From: Centroberyx gerrardi
Taxonomy: Eukaryota; Chordata; Actinopteri; Beryciformes; Berycidae
Assembly (NCBI RefSeq): GCF_048128805.1
Contig: NC_135997.1
Coordinates: forward strand, 11,305,616-11,369,615
DNA length: 64,000 nt
Direction: 5' to 3'
This document shows, one piece after another, positions 1 to 13,000 of this stretch. Each line of letters starts with the position of its first letter. The first letter of the stretch is position 1. The position numbers and the translations under genes are program-made. The notes below the pieces were generated by a model that was not told where the DNA came from, made no database searches, and saw nothing but the letters and a program-made list of their open reading frames with translations.

Positions 1-827
1 GCTGCAGCTCAAACAGCAGGTCCTTCTCTGCCTCTTGAAACTGAAAGCATTTCTGCACGTGTCTGTACAGCAAACAAGTCTGTTTGCTGTACAGGCAGCG
101 CTCCTGCTGTTTCAGGAAATCATTTTCAAGACATTTGGAAAAATGACTGTACAGGGACATATTCAAGTCTCTTGTTTCAATGTGCACACAATGGCACCAT
201 TCAAAGAAAACGCAAACGCAGCACTACTTTGTTGGGGTAAAGAGGCAGCACATAATATAATAATGCTACTTAATATATTTAAGGCCGTAGATCAAATAGA
301 CCATGTGCGGAGATAAAGGCCTCCTTCATATAGGCCTCTTTAAGACTTACTATCATTTTCAAATAGCTTTTAACAGTACAAAACTTCATTAGGACCCTGT
401 AATAATAGGTTCTCATTAACACATGTACACATTGGAAATATATATAGCTGGAATTCAGGAACTGGAATTCTGGAATAGGAACACACAATCCAAAGTGAAA
501 AAATTCACTCCGTTCTGAGGTTTGGGAGCAGGAGTTTGGGGCTTAATTCAACTTACTTCCACTTAAGAACCCCAATGACATACCTGCTCTCACCCACCAC
601 TCTTTCCTTAACATCCATCTATTATCTACAAAAGTTGCTCACCCAAAAATAGCACAATGGAGAGTTACATCAGATCCTGTGTATGGCAAATGAAAACTCA
701 AGTACACACAATCCAAAGTGAATCCAATGTTTCTATTAGATCTGTCATTCCCCTTTTTGCCCCCCGCTCCTCCTCCATGTTCTTCCCAGAATCTCCCTCT
801 CTCTTGCCTCCCTCTACTCGTCAGTAC
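1..827 (-). other. fbxl3 intron (partial), no coding exon seen
   Basis: This is the intron between the fourth visible coding exon of fbxl3 and its missing last exon. I see no further coding segment matching FBXL3. It holds a perfect 14-bp inverted repeat at 63-94, listed separately, and otherwise unremarkable AT-rich sequence. Confidence 0.7.
63..94. repeat. Perfect 14-bp inverted repeat with 4-nt loop
   Basis: CTGTACAGCAAACA, AGTC, TGTTTGCTGTACAG: the arms are exact reverse complements. In an fbxl3 intron. Confidence 0.95.
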
Positions 828-3800
828 CTGCGGGTGAAACGTGAGGACAGCTGCTCATTTTTAGCAGTTTGAGTGTGTCACTGTTGTTGGCCACCAGGAC
901 TTTGAGGGAGGGGTCATCCACGGGCGTGTCATCGATCTTCAGGGAGGATAGGGACTTGGAGTTAACGAAAACCACCGTCAGCGCTGAGATGAAGTGAGAC
1001 TGTTGAACAGGAGCGAAAGAAAAACATGTACAGTATGTACCTTGTGATTTAAGTATTGTGTTTCATTCACATTTATGAGGTACTGTAAACCTGACCTTAG
1101 AAAATGTTAAATCATGCCACATCTTCATATGCTGCATGTGATCGCTGAATGTGATATTTTGTCCCTCGGGTATTATCATATAAAGTGTCACGCATCCATC
1201 TATTGTGATACTTTAGTGATCCCCAGAGAGATATTCTCTTTTCACTGGCCAGTCAGAGTACAGGGTAAGCTACAAAACAAGTCAACTTTACTATACTATA
1301 CTATAGCGCCTTAAACACAAAACACTTTGTTACAAAGCAGTTGACAAGATCAGTTTCAATCAGATTTTCCTCATCAATATGCAGCAAGTTTATGCAGCAA
1401 AGCACTCCTAATCTAATCAGATCATCTACTCTATAGGGGCAACCTGCAGTGTAAGTTTCTATCATGTATTGTGTTCACATAATGTGTCTACATATAGACA
1501 GACACGCCATAAAGACATAATGTCCTACATACCATGTCCCACGGTGGTGGCACATAAAAATCTGATCAGTCGCACTGAAAGCCCATAGAGTAGAAGTGGG
1601 TGTTTAAGAGACCAGGAGAGGAGTGATATGGGCCGTCTTTTTGCGCCTCTCTGGATTAAGCTGCTGTATTTTGAATTCTGAATGCAGCTTACCTTGGGCA
1701 GCTCCATGAAGCTGGGCCGGGCCGTGGAGATGAGCCCCAAAGTCTTCAAAGAACAATTCACCAGCTGGGAGAGGATGTCACATGCTGCCTCAGCAGACTC
1801 TGTGCTGCTGTCCACCTAAACAGTACAAACACAAACACACAGAAAATGAGTAATGCACTGTGACAGTTAAGCTTGAACAAGACAAAGGAATTCCCTTTAA
1901 CCCAGCAATCACTTCACCACACACTCCTCTAAGCCATTTCTCTTCCTTCATCACTTTATCCATCCCACCCCCAAACCGCTCCTCTCCCTCCTGTCATCAA
2001 TCCCACCCACCTCCACCTCTCTTCTTACCTTGAAGCTGACATATTGCAGGTGGTTGGAGTGCCTCTTGATGATCTGTTTGATGAGGTCTGGGTGTGTGGC
2101 CTTCAGGTACGAGCTGGCTGGCTGGTTCAACTCAAACTCAAAGCAGCGCCACAGCTCTGGCATGTGAAAAGCATGGTTCCAGCCACGGCACACCTATGGT
2201 GAAATCATGTTAGGACCAATATGATCTAAATCTGATCCGATGATTTTTTTCTTCTCTGACATGACCCCTATTCTGTAAAGCTGAATAGGAGATTTCTTAT
2301 TATATTATTATGAACAGAGTGAAGAAAAGAACACAAGTGGGATTAGAGTGCCTTAGTTACTGTAAAATGAATTACTTTTCTATACATTTTGCTTTGGTGT
2401 GACAATTGTAGCTTGGAGAAAACAGCAAATATCCAAGCATGTGTAACCAATCTGACCTGCTAGTAGGAAACTGAATACATAGAGGATATACTGTTTTAGG
2501 AAAATCCATTAACATTAAATCTCATTTTGCTAGGGTGACAACAAGCCATGTTTTCTGCAGCTGGCTCAAGGTTACAACAACAGGCTTGTGGCTTGGAGAT
2601 TGCTTGGAGATTGCTTGTTTGAATCCCCAGACCAGCTGAGAAAATATGACTGGGAATTAGGACAGAAACCACTATCGTAGCCTTAGGCAAGTGGCCTTGA
2701 GCCAGGCTCGACTGCTAAGTCAACACTACGAGACTGTGACTGTAGTAGGCAACACCCAGGTATGAGTGTACATGTCTGTGTGTGTGTCTGTGTGTGTGAT
2801 GACTGAGATTTACAAAATGTAACACTGCATGAACACCACAAAAGCAGGTTTTTATAAATCTGGAAAAAAAGACTGTATGCCTGTTTCCAATTTTGTACAT
2901 ATACATATTTTTAGTCTTGAATCTATGAGTTTTACACATCTGGCCCCAGCTATTTGTCACCGGCCCCGACAGTAAAATTTAAAAAAAAAAACAACACACA
3001 CAATCACAGCTGCTTGTCAAAAAAACAAGTAAGTTTTGTCTTACTTAAAAGTAAGACAAAACAAGAGAGTTAGGGGACAATAACAAGCAAAACGGATAAG
3101 GGGAATATGCACAGATGGCACAGATTCCCAGAAAGCTACAAATTGCCAGTTACCAAGCAGGTCTTATTTGATACTATACTTTATAGCACAGTATCAAATA
3201 AGTGTGTGCTGAATGTTGAAATAAGTGTTGTCTGCTGTAACTGTTTTTAAGCTGCAAAACAAATTGTCTCAATGAGGACATTAAAGTTTTCTATTCTATT
3301 CTAGCCAGTTGTCACAGTGGTTAACTGGGGCTTATTAGCTATTTGTCCACTGCAGGGCTATAATGGGTCACCTGGGCTTACTCACTATCTGTTTCTGAAG
3401 TTTGTTTTATATTTTGTTGCCAACATAGATCATTTTAATGTGTTCCACAGTTTCAATTAAACAATGCTCATGCTTTGATACCGAATTGTTGTAGAGAGTG
3501 AAGAGAATGCTGAGCTGAACGACTGAATCTATGTATCCTGTTCTGTCAGACCGTGTTTCTGTCTGTTGTCTAATCTAGTCGAGTCTTAATCTGTTGTCTA
3601 GCCTGCTGGCTTTTTAGTGAAACTGGCTGGTTTAATAGGATGCAAGCTACATTAAATTGCAGTTCTGGCCATCATCTTTACTGTTAATAAGTGAGAAAAA
3701 AGAATGCATACGACAAGGTGCAGACCATAAGCAGTAAAGACAAAATTACAAAATGATGATAAAGACTATACAGATAAAACTCTGTCATTATGTTCTGTTT

Positions 3801-4346
3801 AGTTATTTTCTTTACCTCTGAGCGTTATGGTTTCAACACTTTTACATTGGATATGTTTTCTGTAATTTTCCAATTTGGACAAGATAATCTGGAAAAATCA
3901 TGCCACAAATGTGTCAAGTGTCTTTGTTTGAAATGACCCAAGCTGCTAGCTGTAACTGCAATGATGTATCCTCTAATGGAGCGGATAACAAGTGATGTCT
4001 ACTCTGTTCCTACAAGCTGCCATCTGACCACTGAGATTGAGGTACAAGCTGTTGGTTAGGCAAAACAAGTAATGTTTGCTGGAAATTATTTTCCATGGAG
4101 CCCTTCAAAGTGGTGATTGATGGCACATTATTACAAGGGTACCTGAGAGGCATAGGCCCTATCCAGCAGAGGCAAGTACTGAAAGATGTGAAGCAGGATC
4201 TCCTGCGGTAGACACTCCCAGCGGACTCCTTCCTCCTGCCACTCCTCCTCCTTCCTCTGCTTGTGGGAGCGTTTAAGACCCTCCTGAGGCCCACTGCTGG
4301 TGCCACCTCCGTCTTCCTCCTCGCTCCCTTGAAGACCTCTTTTCAT
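828..4346 (-). CDS. fbxl3: F-box and leucine-rich repeat protein 3, 5' part of gene (last coding exon outside window)
   Basis: Substrate receptor of an SCF ubiquitin ligase; in vertebrates it targets cryptochromes CRY1/CRY2 in the nucleus and so sets circadian period (family knowledge). Four coding exons are visible: 4143-4346 (start codon 4344-4346), 2029-2193, 1693-1815 and 828-999, all with GT-AG borders and phases that join (68+55+41+57 codons plus one base). Residues 1-42 are an acidic, Gly/Ser/Lys-rich leader. The F-box runs from about residue 43 ([20 protein letters not shown]) to 90, followed by the start of the LRR part, including [19 protein letters not shown] and [19 protein letters not shown]. 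The match to FBXL3 is closer than to its paralogue FBXL21 ([19 protein letters not shown]). The exon ends in phase 1 at a GTACTG donor. The final exon, carrying most of the cryptochrome-binding LRRs, must lie left of position 1. Confidence 0.95.
3033..3062. repeat. Perfect 14-bp inverted repeat with 2-nt spacer
   Basis: GTTTTGTCTTACTT, AA, AAGTAAGACAAAAC. In the fbxl3 intron between the 4143-4347 and 2029-2193 exons. Confidence 0.95.
3163..3202. repeat. Perfect 13-bp inverted repeat with 14-nt loop
   Basis: CTTATTTGATACT at 3163-3175 and its exact reverse complement at 3190-3202, 100 bp from the previous hairpin. Confidence 0.95.
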
Positions 4347-5171
4347 CCTGGAGAAAACGAAAGATGGGTACCGGTAGTCAAAATCCAGATGGGCTGGCCT
4401 ATTTTCTTGTGTGGGAAAAACTCTGGGGGCCTATTCAACAGACTTCAAAGGCACGCTTGGCAAAGAAAATCTTATTCTAATTACTCAGCTATAACAAGCT
4501 TGCAGTCCATGAAGTGTGTTTAATATGTTGACATCTTACTTTTAAAGCACCAGGCTTCTTATGACTGTCCAAGAATACAACGTTGCTGGATGGAAAAGTT
4601 AAAGTCAACTACAGGGATAAAAACAATGTACCTACCACCACGCTACTCATTAACCTGCCTACCCATACTAGTATTAGGCCTAAACCTGCAGCAGAAGGGA
4701 AAAGCTTTCCTGTCAAAGTCAAGTGTCTAGTAAACTAGGCAGCTGTTTTGAGTTGCAGTAGCGGTTACAGTGGCATTGCTCAGCTCACCTGAGCAGAGTA
4801 AAGAGACACGCCTCCCATTCAAGATACGATCATATGATGTAGCTAGCTACCAGTTTCACATTATTCACCTGATATAAAGCTACTAAAGCTACCTTGTGCT
4901 AGCCAAAACGGTCTTTTGGCGTGTTGGCGCTGTTTCATGATAAAATGAACGTTACTTTCTCAGGCAAGATTAACACACCGAACCAATCAAAAGAAGCTCT
5001 GTACAATAATACGAGCTAGCTTAGCCACGTTAACAGGAAAGACAAACGTGGCTAACGTTAACGAGAAAACAAGTTGTAGCTAGCTAACGCAGACCAGTAG
5101 ATTAGCAAAGGCAATAGTGAGTTAACGCCAGCTTCTCATGAGTTACCGACCCCCCCACCTCCTCTTCTTAC

Positions 5172-5480
5172 CTGGCCTTCAGCTTCAATCGTTGTTTGCG
5201 AAAAAGGCGATCACTCTCACGTCAACCGGGACCGACACAAGAAAACTGCGTTCGAGCTGGCCAACCGATCAAACACATTGGACGACAAAAGACAACACGG
5301 TGTGTCGGTTAGGTTGCCAAATCTCAATTCGAGGCAGCGAGCTGAGATTTTCTAAAGTGTTTAGTTTGCAAACGCTTGACCTACTTTCTTGCCACAACTC
5401 TGCCTCAGTAGTTTCCCTGTCAGCTAAAGATGGCGTTGTGTCGAGGGAAGCGGCTGTAGTTGGAGTAAAATGTCGGTAGG
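5172..5480 (-). promoter_or_regulatory. fbxl3 non-coding first exon and promoter region
   Basis: A strong donor (GTAAGAAGAGG on the minus strand, 5161-5171) ends a non-coding exon beginning at 5172 that would splice to the acceptor just upstream of the fbxl3 start codon (AG at 4348-4349). The sequence above it is locally richer in CpG than its surroundings. The transcription start is not fixed by sequence alone; the upper bound is approximate. The first intron (4348-5171) carries several GCTAGC and AACGTTA motifs. Confidence 0.5.
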
Positions 5481-5489
5481 GGGGAGTCA

Positions 5490-6590
5490 TGCAGACTCAA
5501 CTATAATGAGACTGAGGTTTAAATCTCTGGAGACTGTGATAGTGCTCGCAGTTTCATTTATGAATGTAGTGATTTGTCTGTCTCTCAGAGAGGACCATTC
5601 ATTGTATTCAAACACATTTATATGCATATATCTCCGTATATTGTTATAATCTATAATATACTGTTCATATTGCTACATTGATATTATAATCTTAGTGCAG
5701 TACTTAGATTATTAGGGTAACATTTATAGCAGTAAAAACAGATTGTGCTATCTTTTTAATGAGAGATAGTTTTAATGGCATTTAGAGCAATAAGCGCGGA
5801 AGTCAGATATAAGTTCAAAGGTCAAATCTTGTTTCAGGTGACCTTGTACCACACACAGCAAAATGAAATATCCCTACAATAAAGCAACTTTGCAACATTT
5901 CTTCAACTTATCCTGTCTCTCCTCTAATTATCTCCGTTTATAATAACTGTCTCCTTTTATAATTTCTATTTATCTCGCAAAATACATTCTCACTCTTTCA
6001 TTATAGACTGTGCATGGCAGTAAATGAATAAGTGTTGTGTCTTGAATGCACCTCTAACAAAGCCATAACAGAGCACACACAAGGATTCACATCATTTAAA
6101 GTAATGCTCTCATCCAGAGCAATTTAATGAGTGAGCAGATACTGTGACAGGACACATTAGCTGTTGTTGGAATCAAACCTGTCACCTTTTATTTACAGGA
6201 CAGTCTGTACCACCACTGCTTAAAGGATAATGCCAGTTATTTTCAGTCTGGTTATTTTCAAACTGTGGGTATATAATGATTAATCGGTGAGTTTTAAGAC
6301 AAGTTTTAAAGATGAAGGCTTTGCAATTCCATTATCTGGACAAGCAGACCATTTCACAACAGTAATGCTCTTTTTACCATTCCCTCTAAACACTCTCTCT
6401 ACAACCATTTTTCTTTCTCTTTTGATCTCTCTTTCTCTCTATGAGGGGTGTTACTGCCCCCTAGGGGACTTACATACAGGAGACAGAATGTGGGGTCACG
6501 GGCGGCCCTCCACTGTTAAGAGCTGTTTTGAGAAAAAAAAAAAAAGACTGTTTTAGCTGTGAAGTATAAAATGTCAACTCCATGGGTTGT
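5490..6590. other. Intergenic interval between fbxl3 promoter and tgfbrap1 3' end
   Basis: AT-rich DNA without recognisable coding segments. Positions 6100-6230 resemble a dispersed fish repeat that ends in a degenerate, reversed tRNA B-box-like motif (GGAATCAAACCTGTCAC). An A-run lies at 6531-6545, close to the inferred tgfbrap1 cleavage site. Confidence 0.45.
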
Positions 6591-9500
6591 TAGCATACAG
6601 TTCATGTTTATTAAAATGGGACGGCTTTACAGTTTGTACACTCCATCCACATTGGCATTGATTTACAAAGCAACAAACAGGTACAAATACAGTATATACA
6701 TACCAGTATACATATATTTATAAAATACAGTGAGATTTTTTTCCACACAAATGTCCTTTTTTTTAAAATTATTTTAAGTCATGGTTGTATTTGTTAGCGG
6801 GGCTTTTAAGCAAGCTACATTTACAATGTTCAGACAGAAATGTGTTGTGCATAAGCTGTCATGTTGAATGAACCGTGAGTCAGACCTATCTACAACAATC
6901 TGAACTCCATCTTAGAAAAATAATCCAAAATTTGCGCAAAGTTCCCTACAGACAGGGATAGCATTTACAGAAAGGCTAGCATCAACAGCACAGGCACCAC
7001 AGAAACAAGTAAAACCTGCGACAGAGAGGTGTTAAAAAACAAGGGCTGGAATTGAATTGCAGTTTTGTTAAAAGATGAACAACTGAGCAGATACTTCTTT
7101 CTCCCCATGTTTTTGTTATTTCTGTTATTCAGAATCAGTGACCCATTTCATCCAGCTTTCAAGCGACATTGTGCACCAATTGTATGATTCTTTAAACCTT
7201 TAATTGCATATGTAGAGTTGATTTGTGTATCCTCACTGATTTTCAAGATTGGGTTGAGTCTGCGTTGACTCACAGTTTGTAGTGTGTAAGAGTTCAGGAC
7301 TCACTTTCTCCTGCCGCCAGAGAACAGTTGGATTATTTTTCCCATGTTTGATTTTTCAAAATTCAAACCTGTATGGGCTCCTTTAATGAGAGACACAACT
7401 ATCAGACCAGAGACTGGAAACAGCCAATGAGAGTTGAATGTGCAAAACAAAACAAAAAAAAAGACAAACTGAAGTACAAACCCATTCAACTTGATAGAGG
7501 AAAGGTGATTCTATAGAAAACTATTCTGCCACAATGCTGATATTACACTGATACCCCCACTTTACATATTTTGTTTCTTAATCCAACTGAAACGGGAAAA
7601 TCCTCTTCATTACAGAATTCATGGTTCTCCCACTATCTTGGACAGCTCAGTTTTTCTGCTGTTTTTCCCAGTTCAATAGTTACGACATAAACAACTTTTT
7701 AGTAAAGCATCACCTCCAGTAGACATTTGGGAAAACAACCCCCCTGATTTTGCCAATTAGACTGCTGATCATGTTCTGGCTGAACAACCTAGCTACACAC
7801 AAGTTATGCAACTGCCATTACCCATTTCCCTGTGGGAGAGAGATTTATGAGGTTCAAGCTGCACTTTTTGGTTGTCTGACACAGACACCAAAGCACTAAA
7901 AGGACAAAACGGTGTTCTATGATGACAAGCCTTTAAAGATTTTTAGGGGTTCACTATGATAGAATATGGTTGACTTCCGTTTCATAAGAAATATTTCCTG
8001 AGAGGGGCGTTATGATTAAAAGGTCAAAGCCATAGCTCCAGCGCTGTTCGTGCCTTAGTCATGAAATCTGGAAGACGTTTCCAGCTAGACATTTTTCATA
8101 GACTATCAAAGACCAGCAGGATGGGTTTTCCACTATTTTCAATCGTTTGAAAAACAATTTTTAACGTCTCCCCCAGTACCACAAGACCTGTTACAATTAA
8201 ACTTGTCATGCAGTATGTGATGACCTGTCTCTTAAACAGTGTTATATTATTACTTGGTAATTTTATCCGATCATCATGAAAATTGGTACAAAATGTATCA
8301 GAGCTTAACCACTATGCGTGTAGATTTATTTTCAATTTGACCAATAATGGGCTTGGCATAAATTTTGAAAATTCATCTGAATTTCACTGGCCAATTATTA
8401 AATGTATTAGTCAGTATACTGGTATGAAGTCTGTTGTGACTGGTGCATGTAGTCATGGCAGATCACATAATAGTTTAGGCTGTCAGTAAGAAATGTTTTT
8501 GACCATCACTGTTTAACAGGTATCCATGTCAGGAGCTCCTTCTGGAGGTTTCAGTTTAACAGAAATCTGATCAAATTTGCATAAACAGGAACAATGAGTG
8601 TATAGCTATATCCAGTCACAGTACAACTAATGCAACAATGAATGCAAACAGATTAGAATTTTTATAATCTCTAGGTAAAGATTTCCATTCTACTGAGATA
8701 CTTCTGTCAACACTGTTCCTTTTAACGCAGCTCCTGGGTAGCTAAACCAATTTAAAACATATTTTATTACTGGGTAGCATAGTGGTGAGTGGAAGGAAAG
8801 GTGGGAGAAAAAGAGAGGGAATGAAACGTGACACAGGTTAGGAGCAGAACTCAGAATTAATAACTTCTCTAACACAGTGTTTGTGCTCCATCCAGATTCA
8901 CTAAATGGATCTATGACGACGGGCAGAGGAGCTTCATTTATCGATCCGTATTGATTCACGACAAGAAAGATGCGTCAATTGCATTTGCTACTCAAATCCA
9001 GACAATTTATAAAGCTTAATCTCACATGATCGGATGATACTTTCAATATCTGGCGCCATAAATGCTGTAACATTTCCCATTATGTTTCATACTACTATAA
9101 AAGTCTTTGCATGTTTTACAGAGTGAGTCCGATTCCTTTGTTTGTTTGCAATGACCCATGATGCAATTTGAGTATTTAACTGAATTCCCAATTAGACTTA
9201 ATCATGATTAGTGGAACAATGTAGGATTTAATATAGCGTTGTACACTATTGTTGCTGCTCATACTTTTACACCGAGACACAGCTAGCTTCCATCCTCGAC
9301 AGCAGGACATTCAAAGCAAAATGGGCTCGGCTCTGTTTGCTGCCAGTAAGTCAACCGCTGAAACACAGTGAAAACAATATCCATTGCTTTTAGGGCGGTG
9401 TGGAAACAAAGTAGCAGACTTGGGTAGAAGAGTGAAACCAGATCTCAGAGAGTCAAAGACAGACAAAGAAGAGACTCCGCTTCCATGAACGCTGACGAGT

Positions 9501-10089
9501 CTTTCCAATATTTCACATTAATACGTAAAAGGTAGGGCAATATGACGACAATACCAATATGAGTTAGACCAGAACCATAGTATGATGAGAGTGGTAATAA
9601 TAATCATGCTTGAGAAGTATTTCCAACAGGATCCATGTATGTGTGTATGCATGTCCTGTAGTCCGAAGAGTTTCTCTAAATACAAATTCAGGTTTAGAAC
9701 TGTACCAGTGCAGACAAGGACGGGTATCGTACTGAACCCACAGAAACCTATCTTAGATTTACTTTTCTGTTTGAATGGATTAAAGGGGATTGCAAATGAC
9801 TTGTTTTTGTTACTTCTGTCAGAATTCACAGTCTGGCACTGGAGCGGCACTGGAATAAATAGCTGAAATCATATTTCTCTCTCTTGCTCTCTCTCAAACA
9901 CACACACAGACACACAGAGCTTTCTTTGTGTTTCTCATTAACCTCCATAGCTGATTCTACAAGGGTAATGGGTGTTCTGTGCTTTTTGTTACCCCCATGA
10001 TCCTCAGCCATCCACAAACTCAACTTGTCCTGCTTTTGTTTGGTGCCTCCAATCACAGCAGCCCGCGGCGGAGCTTGGACGGTGGAGTC
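6590..10089 (-). other. Probable 3' UTR of tgfbrap1 with poly(A) signal
   Basis: There is no coding signal between the tgfbrap1 stop (10090-10092) and 6600, and few repeats compared with the flanks. A canonical AATAAA on the minus strand lies at 6607-6612, which would give a 3' UTR of about 3.5 kb. The extent is inferred; an earlier poly(A) site is possible. Confidence 0.4.
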
Positions 10090-13000
10090 TCATGTATGGT
10101 TACTGCTATTGGTTAACTGTCTCTTCGTAGGAGAGTCTCTTACTCTCTGGGCAACACAGTGTGTATGGACAGGCACTCCACCTGGCATACATACCACGTC
10201 AGGCTCACTGAAGGTGTTGTGGCACAGGTGGCATCCCTTCTTTTCAGACACAATGATTGGGTTTTTCCGCTCTTTCAACTGCGGGAGAAAAGACAAGAGA
10301 ATAGAGTTATACTGACTCGGTCACGGCTAAGCAGTAATAGGCACTAATATATAAGACAAAAGCAGGAGAAAGGCTTAGAATTAGCAGCAAATTCAATGAG
10401 AAAAGGGAATAATCCAATAAATTATGGCAACATAATCAAGCCTGTTAAAACAATGATTAAACAAGTAATCCCATTAGAGGAGGAAGTAAATGTCCATTTT
10501 GATTGCAGAAGAATAATGAAACTCATCCCTAATTTATGCTTGCACAGTGTTTTCGCTATGTGGCACTCACCCTGTCATGCAGTAGTTGAAGGTTTTCAGA
10601 GCGGGCTAGGCCTAGAGCGAGCTGAGAGGTGCGGCAGGCGTGCATGCTGGCCCTGACGGCACGACCCAGAAAGGGCCTCAACAGCTGCAGTGACCAGCCT
10701 TCAGGGAGCATGCTCAGTACGCGGACTGCGTCGAACACCTCGCCATGCCGATTCAGCAGGTCCACTGCTGCCATCTCCAGCTCTCCACCACCACCACCTA
10801 TCTGGGCTGTTGCTGGGAGGCTCCTGTCTAGATAAACCCCCAAGAGAAGGTGAAACAGCCTCTGTTGGTAAGCAGAGTCCCGAGACGAAGAGGCCCATAA
10901 ACAGTAGGCCTCAGCAGAGGGGAAGTCTCTGAGCTGGTGCACCAATATGTGCAGTGCTTTATCATGCTCCTCCAGTTTTCCATGTAGTGTCGCACGCTCT
11001 AGCAGCAGCTGTTCGGAGTTCTCTATCTTACCTAAATAGAGCAGAGGGATATGAAATATTAATGGTTGGAAACCTGCACATCGATCTCCCCAGCCATTTT
11101 GGAACAAGGTCCAAATCTTGAGAACAGGGATTGGATCTTCAGTCATCGGTAAGCCCAGGATCGCACTTAATCCGTATTACATTTAGGTTGCTGCAATCTA
11201 TGTGCAGAATACAAGGATCCCATGGCTCAAACGTATGGAGTTGAAACTGACTGAACAATTGCAGTATTAAAACACAAACTTTCATTGCAACTTTAATTCG
11301 CTGACTAAATAGTTTCATCATGAAAACGTCAGACAGCTAGTGAAAAGTGCAGCAAAACAACATTCATTGTAGTTTACACATAACTAAAACATAAGCTGAA
11401 TGATTCAGATGCAATGCAAATGAGTTTCTCATTTGAAATCAACTTCCATCTGAGAGTAATGCATTAGATGCATTAAGTGTAATCATGGCTTAAGACAAGT
11501 ATCTCACCCAAGAGTAACTGTACACGGTATAGACTGGACTCCCTGAGCAGAGCTTGGAGCTTCTCTCTGGCTCTGGTCACCCGCTCTTCATCTGTAGGAG
11601 ACTGGGACAGCAATGACAAGACCCTCTCCAGGTACAACACAGCCAGGTGTGTGTGGAACTTCTCCTTCTGCATCCACAAAGATGGAAAAAACAATTAGTA
11701 GAATTCAATCAACTTTGCACGAGGAAGGTTCCTGGCTGCAAAACAATATTTATTACAGCTTCTTGTTTTGAAGGGAGTCTACAAACCCTTTACACTGAAC
11801 ATAAGACAATTTCCTTATACTAATAATAATGCAATGAGATACTTCAGGGAACTGATACTGTAGGGAAATTCCTCTCCTTTTACTTGTTCCCCTCCAAGTA
11901 GGCTCAGTGTGCAGGTTCGCTACAGAACAGCATTGTGGAGCTGGGAGGGATTCAGTGTCTTGCTCAAGGATACATCAGCAGAGCCGGGGCTTACTGATTT
12001 GGGTGACTCAACCCAGTGGTTCTCAACATGGGATCCAGGGACCACCAGGGGTCCTTGAGGGGGTTCCAGGGGGTCCCCAGCAAATTGATGAATTGTTAAA
12101 CTTAAACATTATTTCATTTGCAAGAAGTTAACACAATTAGAGAATGTAGAAGAATGACTATTTTGATCATAGTTTCACTGTTATCTCTACCTACAATACA
12201 GATAGTCTTGGAATTCTGGACAAAATCACATCTAACAATAAAAATATTCTCAGATTTAGGGTCCGGGACACAAAATCTCATCAAATGGGGTCCGTGGCTG
12301 TAAGGTGTACTAAATTAGGGGTCCTTGATATTAAAAAGTTTGAGAATCACCAGGATCTCTAACCACAACGCCACTCTGCCACCGTTGTCAATATTGTTTG
12401 AAGATTGCATCTGCTGCCCGTACCTGTGTTCGTCTTTCCAGCACCAGGTGTTCCAAGTAGAGAAGCAGGGCCTGGTTGTGCTTTTCCAGGTAAGTGATGA
12501 CATCATCAGGGTTCAACACACCTGACTGATCTTTACTGGCAGGCCTCTTGGTAAAGATTTGGACACCTATCTATGAACACAAAAAAGATAGACTAGATTA
12601 ATACTATAGCTTTACCATTTCATGCAAAGTATGTGCAAATGAGGTGCGAACAATCTGTAAAATGTAAAATGTAGAATATAGGATACTGAATGCAGGAAAA
12701 AAATATTTGAGCGCAAACTACCATTTATATTGTTAATGAACCAACAGGGTGCTATAAAATCAACTTGTAAAATTTGACAAGTTGATACAATCCACTACTT
12801 ATTTCCATTTCAATGTTCGCTGACATTTTCAACACCATTAAGGTCGTGGGAACCTACAGTGGGATCTTTCCGTAAGGCCCAGTCTGCATACTTCCACACT
12901 AGGTCCGGATTTGAGCAGAAGCTAAGGAAGTCCACAATGTACTCATATAGGTCCGATCTCGTGGAGTCCTGCAGCTCCCCATCCACCACGCGAATCCACA

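Noticed and set aside
1-47. Minus-strand segment with an acceptor-like CTTTCAG and an open frame (FQEAEKDLLFELQ), possibly an exon
   Set aside because: It does not match the expected last exon of fbxl3 and is cut by the window edge; too short to support.
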